From Fasciola hepatica (Eukaryota; Platyhelminthes; Trematoda; Plagiorchiida; Fasciolidae), in assembly GCA_948099385.1 (NCBI GenBank), contig CANUEZ040000156.1, positions 2,108,001 through 2,172,000 of the forward strand: a DNA stretch of 64,000 nucleotides, written 5' to 3'. Each line of letters begins with the position of its first letter. The first letter of the stretch is position 1. Below, one piece after another: positions 34,103-44,710 of the stretch. Under the pieces are notes generated by a model. The model did not search any database and was not told the DNA's origin. It saw only the letters and a program-made list of their open reading frames with translations. Position numbers and translations under genes: made by a program.

Positions 34103-34124
34103 GTACGTTGACATTGTCTCTGGG

Positions 34125-35710
34125 ATGATACAAACAACAAGGAGCAATAAGGTGACCACTGGACTCAACCGATCTGAACATGGGGTCGGATCGGATGAAG
34201 TCATCGCTGGAACCCAGCAAGTCCTTTGTGGTGGTTTTTCTGTTCATGGCTCCAGGTTTACAGGCTCTAGTAGGCATAGTCGTTGTTTTAAGTCGAATTT
34301 GTTGCTTGTCGAACTTAGGGAACGCCACCTTGAAGAGAAACTAGCACAGGATTTAAAGGCTTTTAAAGAAGGCTAGAATAAAGAGTTTCTAAGAGTTAAG
34401 CAGGAGCTAGAGATCGCCAAACTCTCAGAGGAGTTAGAAAGAAGTGCGTCCGTGCGCTCCTCGGACTCCAAAGATTGTGATAAAAGATAGCGTGAGCACG
34501 TTCAGATGCACACGAGGTCGATTTGTGATGAGTTCATAGATACTGCTGTTCAGGAGAAGAAAAAACCGGTAGGCAGGACTCCAATCAATGGTTATGGAAT
34601 GCGGCTTCCCACTTCGTGGGTGGGATGGACCTACCAGAAGTAGAATTTTTCGTTCGATGGTCGGTCAGCAATGTATTGGAAGTTCATTCGACAGTTTCAT
34701 GTGTATGTCACCTTGAAGATCACGGATGACGGCCAACGCTTGATGTATTTGCTTCATTACGGTAAGGGTAAGGCACTGAGAGCAACCGAGGAATGCGTGA
34801 TGCTGCCTCCCAGCGAAGGATGTAGTAGAGCTCGTGGGATACTAAACGAATTATTTCGCCGCCGCACGAGGTAATGCGATCACTTCTAGAGGGCCTAACG
34901 AGAGGACTCAGCGCCAGCTGCTTGGAATCAGAAGCTCTGTCGACGCTAGCCGTTAGAATGGAGAGCCGCACGATTGCTCTCGAGCAGATGAATTATACGT
35001 CCGATCTCAACCCGCTGGCCACCCTGGAAAGTGTAGTTAGTGGTCTATTATACTCCCTGCAGAATAAATGGGCCGAGAGAGTCGGTGGGTTGAAGCAAAA
35101 CGGTAGGGAACCGACGTTTAGTGAGCTAACGGAGTTCATGTCCACAACGGCCAGGATCGCCCGTAGTCGCTTTGGACAACTAGCAAGCCCAACTAAGACC
35201 ACCGGCCGGATGAATCAAGCCCATCGCAACCCAGGTACACGTCACTCTGGATCTAGTTGGTCCATAGGCACAGTGCTGCAGGAAAAAGAGCGACCTCAGA
35301 CCTCTCCGATAGGTGATGGGGACCACTCGGTAATGCTGTGCCAAGAGGTTTTGGCGTTAGACTTGCCTGCGAGGTAGGCAGAAGCCCATAAAAAAGGGTT
35401 GTGCCTCATTTGTCTGGAAAGAAGCCATAGAACGCGTGACTGCAGGTCAAAAACCGTCTGCGCTATTGAAGGCTGTGACGGTAGGCATCATAAACTACTC
35501 CATAGGGCTATGCCAAAGCGCCCTGTGCCACCCAAGGCAGTGAGCGAAAATCACTTTGGTGTTACCAAGATGAAGCATAACGGCATACACCCTGAACTAC
35601 TGCCGGAGAGAATAAGGATAGAGAAAAGGAGGTTGTCGGATATGCTTTCCTCGACAATGGATCCGACACTACTCTCATGCGGGCCGAGGTCATGCAACGT
35701 CTGGGTTTAG
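34125..35710 (+). pseudogene. BEL C gag and zinc knuckles
   Basis: The likely start is the Met at 34125, 22 bases after the 5' LTR. Recognisable pieces are the helical LRERHLEEKLAQDLKAFKEG (ending at a stop at 34377), EELERSASVRSS, MYWKFIRQFHVYV (34671) which corresponds to the YCxFxKQFxxFV of A and B, CSRARGILNELFRR, then in another frame MESRTIALEQMNYTSDLNPLATLESVV and SELTEFMSTTARIARSRFGQL. A TAG at 35375-35377 interrupts before the zinc knuckle CLICLERSHRTRDC and the Cys/His cluster CDGRHHKLLH. Gag forms the particle and binds the RNA. At least four stops or frameshifts make it non-functional. Confidence 0.85.
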
Positions 35711-36396
35711 GTTTTCGAAACAGCCAGTTGACAGTTAAGACTCTGGGGGGATCCAAAACAGCTGATGCGATCGGTGACGCTTTCGAATTGATCGCACTGA
35801 ATAGCACCGATTCAATCAGCATAGGGCAAGCTGTTGTTGTTGAGTCACTGACCGTGCCCAACCCCAGTTCCGGTGGTGAGTATAGGAAGTGGCCTCACTT
35901 GAAGGACCTACCTATAGAAACCGTAAATGAGGATGTACTATGGCTTATCGGATGTGACGTACCCGGGGCTCATTGGGTTTTAGACCAGAGACTAGGCGGT
36001 TGTAAACATCCCTATGCAGTCCACACACTGTTAGGCTGGGTGATACTTGGTCCGACCACCTTCAAAAGGCATCAGTCCTTATCGGTGAACTGGGTGACTC
36101 AAAGCGAATCATCACCCATAGAAGAAATACAAAGGATGTATGATGCGGAGTTTGGGGACTTGCAGCTACCGGACAAGAGTGTTTCCATAGAGGACGCGCA
36201 AGTCATAAAATACGTCGAGTCTGATAGGCGGCATATACAGGGACACTTCATGTTTCCTCTGCCATGGAGGAAGGATGTAGCGACAGGGCTCGGGAACCTG
36301 GAGTCTGCTCGAACGAGGTTGCACAGTTTGAAAAGTCGCCTGACAAACGACAAAACCTGTGGATTGGATATACCAAAGCGATGGATCAAACCATAG
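35620..36396 (+). pseudogene. BEL C protease region
   Basis: The protease active site should lie near 35660, where one frame reads FLDNGSDTTLM-like sequence before the open segment MRAEVMQRLGLG (35677). Asn stands in place of the Thr or Ser in D-T/S-G. The open segment carries the BEL-specific region: EDVLWLIGCDVPGAHWVLDQRLGG, AVHTLLGWVILGP and DAEFGDLQLPDKSVSIEDAQVIKYV, then the start of the RT region GHFMFPLPWRKDV. A frameshift near 36380 moves the RT to another frame. The protease cleaves the gag-pol product. Confidence 0.8.
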
Positions 36397-37130
36397 CCAA
36401 GGGATACGCAATAAGGGTACCGTTGCATCAAATGAGCTGTGACTACAAACCTCGGCGGTACTTACCGCACCACGCAGTCTTAAACCCAAACAAGCCTGAG
36501 AAGTTGCTTATTGTCCTGGATTGCGCGGCCTAACATAAGGGGCGGTCGCCAAATGACATGCTTTATGAAGGCCCTGATATTAAGGCTGATCTTGTGGGCA
36601 TACTTTTGCGATTCCGCAAGGAAAAGGTGACCGTTTTAGCGGACATAGAAGAAATATTCATGCAAGTAAAGGTGTCCGAGAGTGACAGGAATGCCTTGCC
36701 GTTCCCATGGTGGCCACAAGAAGACCTGTCACCGGTGCCGGAAGAACATCAGATGACGGCCCATCCCTTTGGGGCTTCTTCCTCACCCTTCTGCGCCAAC
36801 ATCGAGTTATGCCGAGCTGCAAGAGATTTTGGGGAAGGTTGTGAACCATTGGTCTTGCAAGCCGTAGAACGCAGTTTTCATGTCGATGATTGCCTTGAAT
36901 CCTTTAAAACTAGCGCTGGGGCTACTGCTTCTGCGACAGGGATAACTGCGTAATTGATGAATTCTGGTTTCAAGCTGAGGAAATGGGAATCCAATTCACG
37001 GAAGTTTATGGCCTTATCTCCAGACCCTGATATAAATGCCAGTTTCGTTCGGCTACCTCAGCAGAACGACACTGATCAGAGAGCACTGGGCATTCAGTGG
37101 GATAAGGTCACGGACGAATTTATCTTCTAG
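36380..37130 (+). pseudogene. BEL C reverse transcriptase
   Basis: Fingers: RRYLPHHAVLNPNKPEKLLIVLDCAA, then a TAA at 36531-36533. Motif A: VTVLADIEEIFMQVKV. HPFGASSSPFCANIELCRAA follows. The catalytic box reads FHVDD at 36876-36890, where BEL elements have YVDD; a T-to-C change turns Tyr into His. The two aspartates remain. A stop at 36951-36953 comes before the thumb (SGFKLRKWESNS, ALGIQWDKVTDEF). The enzyme copies the element RNA. This copy could not have been made as one protein. Confidence 0.88.
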
Positions 37131-37829
37131 TTCCAGTTGCTTGATAGGTCTTTGACAACGAGAGGTATACTGTCAAACGCCACTTCCCTGTTTGACCCAC
37201 TTGAGCTAGTGGCTCGGTTATATCTTCCGGCTAAGCAGTTGTTGCAGAGGTTATGCAGGTCAAAATTAGGTTGGGATAGCCCAATGAGTCCAGCAGATGC
37301 GGTGTTGTGGAATAATTGGGTTTCATTTATGATCCACGTCGGTAAAATAAGAGTACCGAGGAGCATAATTAAAGAGACCCAAAAAGGAATAGGATGCACT
37401 GAGTTGCATATATTCTGTGATGCTTCAGAAACCGGATCCGGTGCAGAGGCATACGCGAGGCAAATTCCCGTGGACGGAGCCCCATAATACGTGCTCCTAT
37501 GTAGTAAATAGCTGGTAGCACCTATCAAAACCGTTACTACCCCGAGGCTTGAGTTGGCGGCAGCCGTCTTAGGTTTTCCATTGAGTGAGATGTTAAAACG
37601 AAGCTTGCCAGATTGTTTTGACCAAGCGTATTTTTGGACAGACTCGATGATCGTCAGGTACTACATAGAGAACACCGGTACGCGTTACAGTACCTTCGTC
37701 GCTAACCGATTAGCAATTATTCATCAGTATACTAAAGTTTCCCAATGGCGGCACGTGCGATCGGAAGATAATATTGCTGACCTAGCCTCAAGAGGAATTT
37801 CAACCGAAGAGGAACTGAGGGTAGGTTGA
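37131..37829 (+). pseudogene. BEL C connection domain and RNase H
   Basis: RSLTTRGILSNATSLFDPLELVARLYLPAKQLLQ is the BEL thumb/connection block. ELHIFCDASETGSGAEAYAR is the start of RNase H with its first Asp. After a TAA at 37485-37487 and a second stop near 37509 the same frame continues PRLELAAAVLGFPLSEML, AYFWTDSMIVRYYIENTG (second Asp), FVANRLAIIHQYTKVSQWRHVRSEDNIADLASRG. RNase H removes the RNA strand after copying. A frameshift follows at about 37826. Confidence 0.87.
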
Positions 37830-39392
37830 GAGGACCCTCGCCCTTGAACGACTATAATCCACCAGAATTGGTATTGTCTGTCCCACCGGATGGTGTGGAG
37901 ACTAAGAAAGGGCAGGCTTTGGTGAATACGGCCAACCTGCACACTGACTTCACCCTCCTGTTTTCTCGATATTCTGATTGGTCCAAGCTCTTAAAGGCTG
38001 TTGCCTGGCTCATCCGATTTACTTCCTATATTCAAGTTATGTTCTCAAGGAGCAAGGATTTGCTGAACTTGGGCAGCCTGTCCGCCGAAGACATAGAGAG
38101 GGCCAATTTCAGAGTGATAACAGTGGTTCGAAGGGATTCATTTGGAGAATTTTTACAGTGACAACCGCCTACAGACAAGCTATGCCCGATTGTATTGCAA
38201 AACCTTTTGTGTCGGTGGACGACTAAATTATGCTGAATATCTGAGTGCTTTTAAACATCCAGTTATTTTGCCGAACAGACACCCAGTGACAGAACTCATT
38301 ATCCGCCACCACCGTAGTAGAGAAGGACATAGTGGCACCGCACAAGTGCTTGCCGCAATCCGCGAGAGATACTGGATTATCAGTGGAATCGGCGCTGGCA
38401 AACGGGTAACAGGACGATGTTTCACTCGTCGTAGGCTGGCCGCTGTTGCCGGTCAGCAGTTGATGGCTCCTCTTCCTCCCTGTCGTGTGGAAAGAGGGCG
38501 GTATTGCTTCAGTTCGGTCGGAATAGATTACTTTGGTCCAATCCTTGTTCCTTGAGGGCCGAGGGTCGAAAAAAGATACGGCTGTCTATTCACTTATCTG
38601 CAAACTCTAGCTACTCATTTGGAAATGACGGCTAGTTTAAGCACTGACTCGTTCATTATGTCACTCGTCCGTTTTGCTGGTAGACGTGGAACACCAACAG
38701 AAATCTATAGCGACAGGGGATCAAACTTCGTGGGTGCAGTTACCGGGCTCAAAAGCCAGTTGAAGCTTTGGGATAGACGGCGCATTAACGATCACCTAGC
38801 CAGTCAGGGCATAAGTTGGCACTTCAACCTCCCTGCATCGAGCCACCGAGGGGGCGTATGGAAGAGAATGATCTGTTCGGTATGCAGGTTGCTATCAGTG
38901 CTTTCTATGGAACAGATAATGAGTGAGGAGGCGTTACACACTTGCTTCGTTGAAGTTGAGAGGATATTGAATAATCGACCGATAGTCCCACTTTTGTCCG
39001 ATGACAAGGGCAGATTGCCTTTGACTCCGAGCAGTCTACTACTGCTGAGGAGAGATTGCGGTATATTAGATAATGATAACATGAGAGAACACTATTGTAG
39101 ACGTTGGAAGCAGGTCAACCACTTCGCGAATAACTTTTGGCGCCGATGGGTGGGATTTGTCTCGACTCTGCAGGCCAGACAGGAATGGCTTTCAAAACAT
39201 AGAAATCTTAGAAAAGGGGACACCGTGCTTGTTGCTTCAGAGATCTTTGCGAGAGGCAAGTGGCCCTTGGGGATAATTGAGGGCTTAGAAGTTGATACAG
39301 ATGGACTCGTACGGACAGCCGTAGTCCGCACTAGCGAAGGAAAGCAACGGAGAGATGTAAGAAAAATTTGCTTGTTAAAAGATGCCGACTAG
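37830..39392 (+). pseudogene. BEL C integrase
   Basis: The N-terminal zinc-binding part lies at 38260-38440 (TELIIRHHRSREGHSG...VTGRCFTRRR). The second Cys of the HHCC motif is Arg. First catalytic Asp: SVGIDYFGP (about 38516-38542), then a TGA at 38553-38555. The core continues in frame from 38619 as 257 open codons: EIYSDRGSNFVGA (second Asp) and GGVWKRMICSV. The catalytic Glu of the DDE triad is Lys (AAG at 38862-38864). ERILNNRPIVPL and the C-terminal domain (LRKGDTVLVASEIFARGKWPLGIIEGL, GLVRTAVVRT) follow. Integrase joins the DNA copy to the genome. Loss of the Glu and of the Cys would abolish activity. Confidence 0.9.
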
Positions 39393-39570
39393 AAGCCGGG
39401 GTCGTGGGCTAGGGGGTATGCAGGCGTACTGCTGTAAATCCTCGTATACCCCAATGGAAGGGAGGTAGCAGGCGTACTGTTTTAAGCCCAGCGAACTCCG
39501 GTGTCTCAGGAGCTTAAGTGGGAAGAAGAAGCCAGAACCGATTACTGTCTGAAAGTGCCGTGAACTACCG

Positions 39571-39590
39571 GGAGGAATTTTGGCGGCCGG
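39571..39590 (+). promoter_or_regulatory. BEL C polypurine-tract-like site
   Basis: GGAGGAATTTTGGCGGCCGG directly precedes the 3' LTR. It matches the equivalent site in A and B at most positions, although the LTRs themselves are unrelated in sequence between C and A/B. Confidence 0.65.
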
Positions 39591-40304
39591 TGTAATGTCC
39601 ACGTTGATTGAAAAACTCCTCTTCTGCTCACATTCCTACACTCTATGACCAATTTTGGACTGCCCTTTCTAACCTAATTCATGCTGACACTGTTTTTTAG
39701 TCGACAATTATTCTACGCTTGGTGCACTTACTTTTTCTTTTTATGGTTGTGCTTTCTTACTGAGATTACTTTGAGGACAGTTGGTACGGTGGTGAGATGC
39801 ACTGGTTCAACACAGTTTTGTTCTATTACTCCTCGGTTTCACTTTCTCGCTCACGTCGACTGACCGTAGACGTTCAGCTCGTTTACGCTGATTTTCGGCT
39901 GCCACGCTCAGGAAATTGTTCTTTGGGCCTGATTAAGCGTGGAGAACTTGTTCCATTTGTTTGGACTTCAGGAAAGGTATTTATTATTTACTCTTTTTGG
40001 CCAACTGTTCCTTTTTTACAGAATTAGTCCTATTTGTGACTACCTTTTTGGCTGGATAGTGACTGAGGCTCACTGTCAAAGGTATGATCGTGTTTGTACT
40101 TATATTTTTACTCGCTAATGGTGCCGTAGAATTTACAGAGCAATCGTGTTCTCCATTTGCGTTCTGCATCGATTTGGGCTACGCGTTGCTTTGAGGCTCC
40201 AAGGTGCTATCCAGAACGAGTGGAGCTTATTAGTCGGTGCATTGATAATTGAATCGTTGGTCAGGCTTCATCCGGACCAGGACTTGAGCGTTTCGGTCGT
40301 TACA
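39591..40304 (+). repeat. BEL C 3' LTR
   Basis: 714 bp, TGTAATGTCC...CGTTACA, with the canonical TG...CA ends intact. It is followed by gacgg (40305-40309), the right copy of the target duplication. Confidence 0.93.
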
Positions 40305-40309
40305 GACGG

Positions 40310-41080
40310 GAAGGCAGATCCCTACCCCCTTTTGCCCGGGAGTTTAGCTCAACATTTTCTGCTTTTCTAACCTTTCATCTTCAGGTCTTTGGGCCTCCTC
40401 AGCTTTCCCCGGGACTCTGTTAGAACCATAAATGTTTTGGTAGTCTGATATCGTACCTCACGCTCTCGAGGCTAGATAGCCGGCTTTGTCACACCATATT
40501 CCGGCCGCAATTTTTCTGAGATAAGGACCGATCGGAGGATGCAACACATCAGCTCCTGTGTTTGGCTCTGCAGGAACCTTTCGCCTTCGCTCTCGAAGAC
40601 CCGGCGGTCGCTTTGGATAGGCAGGTTCACCGTCTCAACTTTCTGCCACTCTTGCCTTTGAGGATCTCCAGTGGGAACAGCTTAATAAACAAAGAAGGCC
40701 GTCCTCTGGTGCATCCTATTACTTGACGGCGAAACAGGCGTTGTATCTTAGGGAGATAAAAGGGATGAAGAAGAAAGACTTGGGATTCTCCTAAGTTAAG
40801 TCAAGACCTGCTTTCAAATAGAGTCATTGGCCTGCGAGCCTCGGTTCGTGACAGGTCACCAAATGTACCCTGCAGCATGCAGAACAGCTGGACTCAAAAC
40901 GCTGGAGCGAAACAAAGTGCGCGTCGGAGGACCACAACGGCTTGCAAGCTGTGTACACAGGCAGAGCAAGTGGAGCCACCAATTCTACATATTGTTCAGA
41001 TACGCAAATTTGTTATTCTTCATAATCCTGTCGTATCGGTGGCCCTAGTGAGGTGTAACCCGAGGGTATGCTAGTTCAGC
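40310..41080. other. Unassigned sequence right of BEL C
   Basis: No gene recognised; frames stay below 75 codons. The right part may be the 3' UTR of LINE L8, which ends near 41090 in coding terms. Confidence 0.4.
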
Positions 41081-41800
41081 TAGTCATAGAGAGGGAAAAT
41101 CTCATTCCAGCAATCCTTTAGCAGTCGTTTAAACAGAAAGACGCTAATCGCAGCTACTGCTTGGGGTTGTAGTTTGTTCCACGGGTTCGTTGGGTGACGG
41201 GACAAGAAATGTGCTCGGTCTCTTTTGATGGCCCTGGGTTTCATGAGCTTGTGATCACGTTCCCTGGAGATCGGGCTTTTACTTAGAACTAATAAGTGCT
41301 TGTCGGTTTCGGACAGCCCGTGGAGCAGTTTGAATGTCTTGATCAGGTAGCCCTTTGAGTGCCGCTTTTGGTCGAGAACTGGTCGGGTGCCTTGGAGTCC
41401 CCCCCTATATTTTCAACCACAGCCCAGTGATCATCCTAGTAAACCGTCTTTGGACGATTTTTAACGGCCCTTTGCCCCTGACTAGTTTTGGAGCCCGGGC
41501 CTAAACGCAGTATTGCAAGTAGGGGAACATGCTTTTTGTAAAGTGGTAAACTGCTTTGGCTTCCAGATGCCTGACAGTCAGACACAGTTACAACAAGGAC
41601 TTACTACCCTTTTCTGCTGCTTCGAGGCACTGCTGGGTGGGCTTGAATATTTCGTGCACTTGGACACAAAGACCATTTATGACCTCATTGGTCTCAATTA
41701 CCCCGAGCAATCCTCCATGGAGGTGCCGAGTCCATCCAGCTCCCCCGCCCTGGGGCAGCTGTCTGCAATTATGTTTGTTTAAAGCGAGCTCCTATGTTTC
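41081..41800 (-). mobile_element. LINE fragment L8: RT C-terminal domain
   Basis: On the minus strand 41720-41540 gives QQCLEAAEKGSKSLL and FHFTKSMFPYLQYCV-like sequence. Then 41500-41090 gives GKGPLKIVQRRFTRMITGLW, LKGYLIKTFKLLHGLSETDKHLLVLSK, KPRAIKRDRAHFLSRHPTNPWNKLQPQAVAAISVFLFKRLLKD. This is the domain after the RT palm in CR1-like LINEs, here in two or three frames with stops. The wording differs from L1 and L5, so it is another subfamily. Its 3' tail is unclear. Confidence 0.72.
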
Positions 41801-41984
41801 GGTTCACTGCCGTGTTGTTTTCAGGTCTTCCTGTACCCAGTTCGGTTACGGCCCCTTATATTCTTCAGACGATTCGCGAACGAGGAACCAGGACACACAG
41901 AGTCCACCAGGTCAATCGTACGGATCAACAACAACAGAGGCCTCAACACCGAATCCCGTTGCACCCCACTCTAAGCCATTGCTG

Positions 41985-42707
41985 GGCTGGGCATTTCATT
42001 CTCTTAACCGTAAGACCTTGGGTTTTTATTAGTATCCGAACACTGCCGCGCCAAAGTGCAAACCATAAATCCTTTGGAATGCATACATAGTTGCCTAAAG
42101 GGGGTGCTCAACTTTGCTAGCCTGTAGCAGTGCGCCACAATCCCCTGCGAGCCCACCTTACCTAGAACGTGCAGTAGGTGCCACTGACTGTTTCAACGAA
42201 ACCTCATCCATGGCCCATTCACATGAACCTAACCAGTTCAATAGTATTATCAATATACGTTACCATAACCTACAGCTGGAACCACCTCCGGATTGCAATC
42301 TCCATTTATTTCAGGTTCGTTGTCTCCCACTACCTCAGTCGCCAAACCGGGTAACCAAGGATGCCACTTTGACTGGTGTGGACAGAGACTCAAATGAAAC
42401 CTACCATAGAAACCGGGACCGAAATCAAGCCGTCCGACAGGAAATGCTCCCAAGTGCTTACCAGACCATTTAGAGTTTTCTAATACAAAGCTTCTTCCGC
42501 CGATATCACCATCGCGGCCAACACAAACAACAGTTCACGCATATCCTACCAGTAAACCGGTCAATGACAGTCATCAGTTTAGTCCGCCATATCTCGCCAC
42601 ACCATGGTGATTACCCGACACATCATTTAACCCCTCAAGCAAACCATACCCATAGAATGTTGTACATTACCAGTATTAACTCTGAATAGCACTGAGACCA
42701 AATGCGT

Positions 42708-42777
<70 letters not shown>

Positions 42778-43472
42778 TTGTCAGCGAAACAGCATGATAA
42801 CGCTGAAGTTCATGCGAAGATTTTCCACTTTAGTGTCCGTTGCAACAGTTCAGTTTCCCTTCGGGCGGTAACCGGCTGGAAACTGACTTTCCACTTCTCT
42901 AGGACTCTCCAGTTGCGCTTTCCCATTTCTGGATGGTATAGATTACTGATCCTGGAAATAAACTCACCTTTTTGTGGACTGTTGTTCCTTCCACATAAAC
43001 CGGTGTTCGTAAGCGCACTTTCATAAAATTGGTTTCATACTTCCCTGTTTCAAAACTCATCCCGTTTATTGAACCCCGGAGGTCCGTCATTCAGGGTTTG
43101 CACTATCTTCTTGCATTCCTATTCTCTCCGTTAGCAGCGATTTTCCGGAATATACTTCCGCACAATTTTTTTCATTTTTTCTTAATCAGAACTGCTTTCG
43201 CGGAACCTCAGTAAGCCTTCTTTTCCCTTGGCTGGCATCATTCGTGTTCATAAGGCAGTACCGTCCAGCTTGAACTGAAAACTGGTTTTAAATTGCCGCG
43301 AAGACCATTATCGGAGTGATCCATTCAAACTATTGCTGCCTTCGTTTTCCTGTCGCTTACACTTTGACTTTTATTCTCAAAATTCCTGAATATTTCAGCT
43401 TATAGAGTAAAGCTTTACCCCAGGATAATGAGCCTGCTCTTGCTTCTCGACCATTATTATTATTATTATTTT
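41985..43472 (+). repeat. R1 dispersed repeat, copy b (longest)
   Basis: The longest copy, about 1.49 kb. 41985-43170 matches copy a; 43190-43472 matches copy d. It ends with gcttctcgacc(attatt)n. It contains a 67-base TA repeat at 42710-42776 where copy a has only acatatatatt. There are no transposon coding motifs, no terminal inverted repeats that I can see, and a microsatellite at one end only. That makes a non-autonomous retroposon more likely than a DNA transposon. Confidence 0.75.
42710..42776. repeat. (TA)n microsatellite inside R1 copy b
   Basis: An uninterrupted run of alternating A and T, 67 bases. The flanks (gcgtca on the left, cttgtcag on the right) match copy a at 8735-8765, so the expansion arose inside the repeat. 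Confidence 0.97.
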
Positions 43473-43479
43473 CCACCCA

Positions 43480-44000
43480 AATATGGAACATCCTACCAGA
43501 GGGGTATGCTCTAATCCGGTTTGCAGCTCCTTACGCAATTCTCATGCCCAGGGTTTTGTGAGCCAGCAGCCTGTGGTTTACCTGGTCGACGGCCTTCTGG
43601 AAATGCAGACAGCATACATCAGCTCGCTTGCATCTGTCCGGTCAGCCTGCCATTTCATCCAGAAATTTTAAGACTTTCGTAAGACACGATCCCTCCTTTA
43701 TGAATCCAAGCTGGCTTGCTGTGATTATCCTGTGCTGTTCAACTTGCCTTGTGGTACCATCTCAAGATGCCCTCAAGTACTTTTAGTACCATCGACAGCA
43801 GGCTAACAAGCCTGTAGCTAGATGCAAATATCCTCTTGCCTCCCTTGTGGATGGGCACCAAATCTGCTTTTAGCCAGTCAGAGGGCGGTTTGGAGGAGGC
43901 TAGTGACCCGGTGAAGGTGTGCTGGGGTCCCAAACGCTGTGCTTGACAACGGGGGTTGAGCCGCGGGGTGAATCCTCTCTGGCCCGACCGCCTCACTTCG
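43480..44000 (-). mobile_element. LINE fragment L9: RT fingers and palm start
   Basis: 43996-43739 on the minus strand gives PSDWLKADLVPIHKGGKRIFASSYRLVSLLSMVLKVLEGIL (fingers, norm SYRPVSLLS). Leftward, in other frames, ASQLGFIKEGSCLTKVLKFLDEMAG and AVDQVNHRLLAHKTLG follow. It ends at 43480 against the (ATT)n of R1 copy b. Neither FADD nor the 3' end is present, so both sides are lost. Confidence 0.78.
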
Positions 44001-44039
44001 CTTTAACTGATTGGTAGCCAGTTCCCCTTCCCCGTGTTC

Positions 44040-44710
44040 CATAGTAATTTTCAAAGGGCAGGTATTAACCGCGGCCAACCAAGCGTCCGAAATTCTTTTG
44101 ATGGCATGCACTTCAACTGTGCGCCCACCACCGCATAGTGTTTTCCTTCGAGGCCCCGGTAATAATGAGAGGGAAACAGATGCCTCATTGCACATCAACT
44201 GCGAGAGGTATCACGCATCTTGAGCATTTAATGAGACAGTATGCAACTAACGGAAATGTCAACTTCAACATACCCAAGAAGGATAACAGTGATACACTTC
44301 ATCCCTCTAGTGAACACTCGAAGCTCACTACCCGGAAACGTCTTGTGCCGCATACGAGCAAGGGCTCCTTTGAAGGGCTGGATGGTCTGCGAGTCTATCA
44401 TTCCACCAGGCAGGATGTTCCAGATGTCCACTATCCTGTGACCAAAAAATGCGATCTGGTTTTCAACCTAGCTCGAACTTTCAGCAGCTTCTTCTCGAGT
44501 CCCCTGGTTCGGGAATCCAAAGCCATTTGGAATGGACTATCCGGCCAAGAATCTGCAAAACACTTCTTTGCCCTGAGCTTTTCTGAGATCGCCTCTAAGT
44601 CCCCCCCCCCTTTCCACGGAGAAAAGATTGAGATAACATGGTCTTGGTGAATAAGCCTTACCTTTCTGCCCTCCAACAATGTATGTCGCTGGACTACGAA
44701 CATGCCCTGA
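44040..44710 (-). mobile_element. LINE fragment L10: RT C-terminus and 3' UTR
   Basis: 44703-44431 on the minus strand gives the region around FQMALDSRTRGLEKKLLKVRARLKTRSHFLVTG. An almost identical phrase (FQVALDSRTRG.EKKL) occurs in L1 near 2280. 44431-44228 gives VDIWNILPGGMIDSQTIQPFKGALARM (norm WNxLPxxVV...FKxxLD). The 3' UTR with the conserved box follows to about 44045. L9 and L10 are tandem in the same direction but are not one copy, because L9 lacks its end and L10 its beginning. Confidence 0.82.

Larger units (their letters stand above)
33389..40304 (+). mobile_element. BEL/Pao element C, full-length but broken
   Basis: A 6916-bp plus-strand element has two 714-bp LTRs and a 5-bp target duplication with one mismatch. 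Gag, zinc knuckle, protease region, RT, RNase H and integrase follow in the BEL order. At least six in-frame stops and several frameshifts interrupt the frame. The LTRs differ at only five positions by eye (one at the first base, three within the next 20, one near the end), which implies recent insertion. The protein sequence is distinct from A and B. Confidence 0.92.
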
